Position numbers and translations under genes: made by a program. This document shows positions 6,136 to 8,537 of a DNA stretch of 8,537 bases, in pieces. This DNA comes from Ruminococcus sp. (lineage in GTDB: Bacteria > Bacillota > Clostridia > Oscillospirales > Ruminococcaceae): contig DNLQ01000191.1 in NCBI GenBank assembly GCA_003488415.1, positions 1 through 8,537 of the forward strand. The letters are read 5' to 3'. How positions within the stretch are numbered: the stretch's first letter is position 1; each line of letters starts with the position of its first letter. The notes beneath the pieces are model-generated. The model was given only the letters and a program-made list of their open reading frames with translations, was not told the origin of the DNA and did no database searches.

Positions 6136-8537
6136 AAAGACTTTTAGCCGCAGCTGCGGCACTTACCATGCTGACCGGAACATTAGCCTCCTGCGGAGGA
6201 AGCGTCCCGGCTGCTTCTGACACATCCGTTCCCGTTGCCGATACCACCGTTTCACAGGCAGAGGGCAGTACTGAGGTCCCGGCAGAACCTGTGGCTGATA
6301 CTGAGACTTTAAGGCGCATCACTAACGGAATGTACAAATACGAGGAGTTGAGCGCTGTTGCCGGAGCTGCATACGTATGGAATGTGGAAAGGCTGAACGA
6401 TGATCTGTTCACAGTATCCTACTCCGACGAAGTCGATCAGGAGAGCAGGATCGTACTGACCGATCACAGCTTCAAGGATTTTGCCGAGATACAGTATGAG
6501 CTGCCGGAGGAGTTACAGCAGTACGATCAGTGTCACTCAATTCCGCAATTCAATCCTGACGGCAGCTTCAACTGCCTGGCTATAGCAGAGGACAGCGGAG
6601 GAATGATTCCCCCGAAGACTCCGGAGGAGGCACAGGACTTTGATTTTGACGCTTACTATGACATACTTAAAACATACTACTATGCGTGCAGCTATGACAA
6701 GGACGGAAAGCTGATAAGCTATGCTAAGGTAGAATTCCCGGAGGAATACTATCAGTACGGCTCAGTTCCGCTGGGAGGATCGATGAGCCTGGGCAGAGAC
6801 ATAATAGTACTGATGAACAGTGATGAGCAGAGCGTTTACAGGATAAGTACATCCGACGGCAGCTACTCCAGCATATATACCGGTATTTCCGGTGTAAACG
6901 GTTATACCGAGGAGTCCCTTTTCCGTGACCGTGACGGTAAGATGATCCTTGCCACAAGAACCAACAATTACATGACGGAACCCGGTGAGACCGAGGAGCC
7001 GATTATAGAGTACCGGGAGATAAAGGATGACGGAACTCTGTCAGATGTGTTCTACAGTGAAAACGAAAGGTATGGCTATAATTCAATGGGCGGCGCCGGC
7101 TACGGCGAATACCGTCTGACAGTTCCGAAGGAGGACGGGCTCTACGGCATCAGGGACGATAACTCCGCAGAGCTCCTTATCAACTGGAAAAACTCCGGTA
7201 TAGAGCAGATGACGGTCTGCCCCATAGGAGATGACGAGTTTGTCGGCGTACTGAATGAGGACAGCGTTGACGATCAGGGAAATTACAGCTACTCTTCAAA
7301 GCTGATACATCTTATTCCCAGAGACGCTTCCGAGATGGAGAACACACATATCCTTACCGTAGGACTTCCTGCTTACGGATATATAGACCAGAACCTTGTT
7401 AATAAGTATAATAACTCACAGGATAACTACCACGTTGACGTAGTAAACTACGGCGAAATAAACTATGATTCCATTGACTTCACCGCAGAGGAAAAGAGAG
7501 CACAGGATGAATTTGAGAAGGCTCTTATCTCCGGTGATATCCCGGATATAGTTGCAGCGCTGCCTCTTTCACAGTATAACAACCTTGCAAAGAAGGGTGT
7601 TTTTGAAGACCTGGGACAGCTGATGGACTCCGGAAAAGGTCACAGCCGCAGCGACTTCGTGTCAAGCGTCCTTGATTCGCTCACCTTTGCTGACGGAAAG
7701 ATCTACGCCATAACTCCCGGTTTCAGTGTAAAGTCCAAGCTGGTAAAGACAAAGGTGTGGGATAAGCCCACATGGACTCTTGACGAGATGATCTCAGTGT
7801 ACGACAGCCACGAGGATACTGCCATACACCTTTATGACGGCGAAACAAAGCAGGAAATGCTCCAGACAATGGCAAATACACTTGACGGTCTGATCGACTA
7901 CAAGGAAGCTACCTGCAACTTCAACGATCCTCAGTTCATAAAGGTGCTGGAGTTCTGTAACCGCTTTGTGGACGAGGTACCCAGACCGGACAAATTCACT
8001 GACGGCGAGGAAGCAAATCAGGCTTACTGGACTGACCGATTCTACTGGTTCTCCCGTGATGAGGTCGTTACTCTGGATCAGATGGCAGGCGGAGTGGACT
8101 ACTGTCTGTCAAAGTACCTCCAGGGCGGGGGAGAGGACATGATATACGTGGGCTATCCCTCAGATAACGGCAGCGGCGGAAGAATAGCCATTAACTATCT
8201 TATAAGCATAACGTCCGCCTGCAAGGACAAGGAGGCTGCATGGGACTTCCTGTGCTTCATCATTGAAAACAGCATAAATGGTGAGTATGAATATTCGGTA
8301 CTTAAAGAGATCTTTGAGAAGAACGTATACAGTGAAGTGGGAGTGCAGCATTCCGCCTCCGGAAAGGAGTTCCCGCCGCAGACAAAGGAGGAGGCTGATA
8401 TGATAAGGGACTACATCCTCTCCTGCCGGAGCATTGAAAATAACTTCGATTCCTCACTCTGGGGTATCATTGAGGAGGAGGCAGGCGAGTATTTCGCCGG
8501 AGCTATCTCCGCTGAGGAGGCTGCCGGACGCATCCAG
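6132..8537 (+). CDS. Large lipoprotein: propeller-like N-terminal half fused to family-1 extracellular solute-binding domain, open at right edge
   Basis: 802 codons with no stop before the window ends; the last residues (AISAEEAAGRIQ) look like the final helix of a solute-binding protein, so only a few residues are probably missing. Residues 1-21 are a lipoprotein signal peptide with lipobox LASC (18-21). A Ser/Thr/Ala/Glu-rich linker follows to about 60. Residues 75-400 are strand-rich with recurring Asp-Gly turns (YDKDGKLISYAKV, DRDGKMILATR, KEDGLYGIRDDNSAELLINW), suggesting a beta-propeller. From about 405 a family-1 solute-binding domain is clear: HILTVGLPAYG, then ISGDIPDIVAALPL, FADGKIYAITPGF (about 518) and AAWDFLCFIIE (about 702). 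Family members usually bind oligosaccharides for ABC importers. The start is supported by AAAGGA seven bases upstream. Coupling to the sigma and anti-sigma genes by an ATGA overlap suggests a sensing role, or control by that sigma factor. The ligand is unknown. Confidence 0.85.
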   Translation, partial: MKRLLAAAAALTMLTGTLASCGGSVPAASDTSVPVADTTVSQAEGSTEVPAEPVADTETLRRITNGMYKYEELSAVAGAAYVWNVERLNDDLFTVSYSDEVDQESRIVLTDHSFKDFAEIQYELPEELQQYDQCHSIPQFNPDGSFNCLAIAEDSGGMIPPKTPEEAQDFDFDAYYDILKTYYYACSYDKDGKLISYAKVEFPEEYYQYGSVPLGGSMSLGRDIIVLMNSDEQSVYRISTSDGSYSSIYTGISGVNGYTEESLFRDRDGKMILATRTNNYMTEPGETEEPIIEYREIKDDGTLSDVFYSENERYGYNSMGGAGYGEYRLTVPKEDGLYGIRDDNSAELLINWKNSGIEQMTVCPIGDDEFVGVLNEDSVDDQGNYSYSSKLIHLIPRDASEMENTHILTVGLPAYGYIDQNLVNKYNNSQDNYHVDVVNYGEINYDSIDFTAEEKRAQDEFEKALISGDIPDIVAALPLSQYNNLAKKGVFEDLGQLMDSGKGHSRSDFVSSVLDSLTFADGKIYAITPGFSVKSKLVKTKVWDKPTWTLDEMISVYDSHEDTAIHLYDGETKQEMLQTMANTLDGLIDYKEATCNFNDPQFIKVLEFCNRFVDEVPRPDKFTDGEEANQAYWTDRFYWFSRDEVVTLDQMAGGVDYCLSKYLQGGGEDMIYVGYPSDNGSGGRIAINYLISITSACKDKEAAWDFLCFIIENSINGEYEYSVLKEIFEKNVYSEVGVQHSASGKEFPPQTKEEADMIRDYILSCRSIENNFDSSLWGIIEEEAGEYFAGAISAEEAAGRIQ

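Overview
The window looks like a chromosomal segment from a Gram-positive gut or rumen Firmicute, most likely a Ruminococcus or close Oscillospiraceae relative. The evidence is strong GGAGG-type ribosome sites, lipoprotein signal peptides, a B. subtilis-style AraR regulator with a matching operator, moderate GC content, and heavy use of ATA, AGG and AGA codons. The genus is an inference. There are seven protein genes. Two run off the edges. No RNA gene, insertion sequence, CRISPR array or phage gene was seen.

Left half (1 to about 3530, minus strand): a leftward operon for pentose or furanose sugar uptake. In transcription order it holds an AraR-type GntR/LacI hybrid repressor, a YtfQ-like sugar-binding lipoprotein, and a YtfR-like double ATPase cut by the left edge. 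The membrane permeases (YtfT/YjfF type) are expected just beyond position 1. The gaps between the genes hold hairpins. One perfect 12-bp stem carries the araR stop codon in its loop. One terminator-like stem follows the binding-protein gene and may set the ratio of binding protein to transporter.

Centre (3532 to 3781): the intergenic control region. It has a minus-strand promoter (TTTACA, 17 bp, TATTAT) overlapped by a 13/16 match to the B. subtilis AraR operator, a second weaker operator, and two further ATTTGTA half-sites. This points to autoregulation of the sugar operon. A separate plus-strand extended -10 promoter drives the rightward genes.

Right half (3815 to 8537, plus strand): a TrmH/SpoU-type RNA methyltransferase comes first. 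A tightly coupled three-gene unit follows: an ECF-type sigma factor, a single-pass membrane protein placed where an anti-sigma factor would be, and a large lipoprotein (802 residues, still open at the right edge). The lipoprotein joins a propeller-like N-terminal half to a family-1 extracellular solute-binding domain. The 4-nt gap and the ATGA overlap suggest one translationally coupled signalling unit. It may sense an extracellular sugar or surface state and pass the signal to the sigma factor. This unit is the most interesting part of the window.
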